Below, one piece after another: positions 5,082 to 5,839 of a DNA stretch of 5,839 nt; the first letter of the stretch is position 1; the number at the start of each line of letters is the position of its first letter. The stretch spans positions 1 through 5,839 of the forward strand of contig SXSP01000335.1 of assembly GCA_005792225.1 (NCBI GenBank), written 5' to 3'. The translations under genes and the position numbers were made by a program. Origin of the DNA: Bdellovibrionales bacterium (lineage in GTDB: Bacteria; Bdellovibrionota; Bdellovibrionia; Bdellovibrionales; JAMPXM01). The notes beneath the pieces were generated by a model. It saw only the letters and a list, made by a program, of their open reading frames with translations, made no database searches and was not told the DNA's origin.

Positions 5082-5839
5082 ATGAGCTTCTATGGAAATT
5101 GCCCCCAGTGCGGAACTCAAATCCCGCAAGAGCGATATATCAGTGGCTCGCCGATTTGCGCGTGCGGTTGGTGCGATCAGGCTCCGGCTCAGCGTCGTGA
5201 CCTCGACATCGAGAAGAAGACGATCTACGGGATGATCGCGGGAGCGCTGGCGATGATGGCGTTCTATGTGCACATGGTGAACTGGGGTTCATATGCGTTT
5301 AAGATTCCGTTTGTAAAAGTGGCGCAGGTGACCGGAATGCTCTCGATCGAGGGTCACCGTGAACTCGCGCAAGCCTGCATTACTTTGAATAAGTGGTCGT
5401 GCGCTCGAAATGCTTATCTCGATATCTATCGCTCGAAACGTGATGTTCAGGGTTTAGCGGATCTCGCTCACCTTGAGGTTCGTCTCGGCGAGAGCCAGGC
5501 GGCGGTGGCGGCTTATGCGGCTTACTTCCAGGCCGGCGGAAAAAACGGGATCGCGGCGCTTGAGTACGGAAAAGTCCTTGAGACAACCGGTCAGGTTGAT
5601 CAAGCGGTTCAGTATTATGAGACGTCGATTCAGGATCGTCCCGAGAAGCTTCCGATTCAGGCGACGGCCGGTATCGTTCGCATCTTGATGAAGAAGGGCG
5701 ATTACGAGAAGGCGTATCAGCGGATCATCGCGTTCCACAATAGCTCGGAGAACGCGAAGGGCTTCTTGAATACGGAGCTCGCGCAGCTTGAAAAGCAACT
5801 CGGATCGCAAGCGAGCGCTCGTTTGAAGAAGGCCGCGCA
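5082..5839 (+). CDS. zinc-ribbon, single-pass membrane TPR-like protein (3' end outside window)
   Basis: The frame is open from ATG 5082 to the window edge, giving 252 complete codons and no stop, so the C-terminus is missing. The N-terminus has a zinc-ribbon pattern: C7-P-Q-C10, then C26-A-C28-G-W-C31. A charged stretch (R38 to K46) precedes a hydrophobic helix at about 48-66 (IYGMIAGALAMMAFYVHMV). The remainder, about 90 onward, is helical with TPR-like periodicity. Examples are AYLDIY (111-116), LAHLEVRLGESQAAVAAYAA (128-147), YGKVLETTGQVDQAVQYYE (162-180) and a further unit containing KGDYEKAYQRI. TPR repeats mediate protein-protein contacts. I infer a membrane-anchored scaffold with a cytoplasmic metal-binding head and probably periplasmic repeats, with the basic residues before the helix acting as the inside signal. 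The GAGGAG site supports the start. The function is unknown; partners may be encoded downstream. Confidence 0.9.
   Translation, partial: MSFYGNCPQCGTQIPQERYISGSPICACGWCDQAPAQRRDLDIEKKTIYGMIAGALAMMAFYVHMVNWGSYAFKIPFVKVAQVTGMLSIEGHRELAQACITLNKWSCARNAYLDIYRSKRDVQGLADLAHLEVRLGESQAAVAAYAAYFQAGGKNGIAALEYGKVLETTGQVDQAVQYYETSIQDRPEKLPIQATAGIVRILMKKGDYEKAYQRIIAFHNSSENAKGFLNTELAQLEKQLGSQASARLKKAA

Noticed and set aside
5454..5810. - strand open frame inside the TPR gene
   Set aside because: It is antisense to a frame with a strong ribosome binding site and clear zinc-ribbon and TPR-like features.

Overview
The window looks like chromosomal DNA of a free-living Gram-negative bacterium with mid-range to moderately high GC. 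The gene types fit a Bdellovibrionota or other former deltaproteobacterial lineage: a soluble GAF/PAS sensor kinase, an exported lysine/glutamine-rich protein, a zinc-ribbon/TPR membrane protein, and a Y1 transposase of the kind common in myxobacteria and relatives. That placement is an inference from protein style, not from a marker gene. No rRNA, tRNA, CRISPR array or insertion sequence with clear ends is visible.

Left part (1-2225, + strand): a small unrecognised protein (31-528, reading frame open to the window edge), then 65 bases later a soluble histidine kinase (about 594-2225) with predicted GAF-like, PAS, HisKA and HATPase parts. No response regulator lies in the window. Middle (2222-3481, - strand): an exported protein with a signal peptide, a Lys/Ala/Gln/Pro-rich linker and a C-terminal region that resembles an ATP-grasp fold. 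It converges with the kinase, and the two stop codons overlap in one TTAA.

Centre-right (3482-4177): a 696-base gene-poor region between divergent genes. It holds a canonical G-quadruplex motif, a near-perfect 39-base-period tandem duplication, two further related dispersed repeat copies, an 8-T tract, two perfect palindromes and a strong hairpin. Immediately to its right is a Y1/HUH transposase gene (4178-4837) of the single-copy, RAYT-like type with intact catalytic His-x-His and Tyr. The association of a Y1 transposase with local repeats is the most interesting feature, although nothing in the window proves that the enzyme acts on them.

Right end (4838-5839): a 244-base gap with clustered G-runs and a leader hairpin, then a gene with a strong ribosome binding site (5082 onward, cut by the window edge). 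It encodes a zinc-ribbon, one membrane helix and TPR-like repeats. Apart from the first two genes, which may be cotranscribed, the genes appear to be independent units rather than one pathway.
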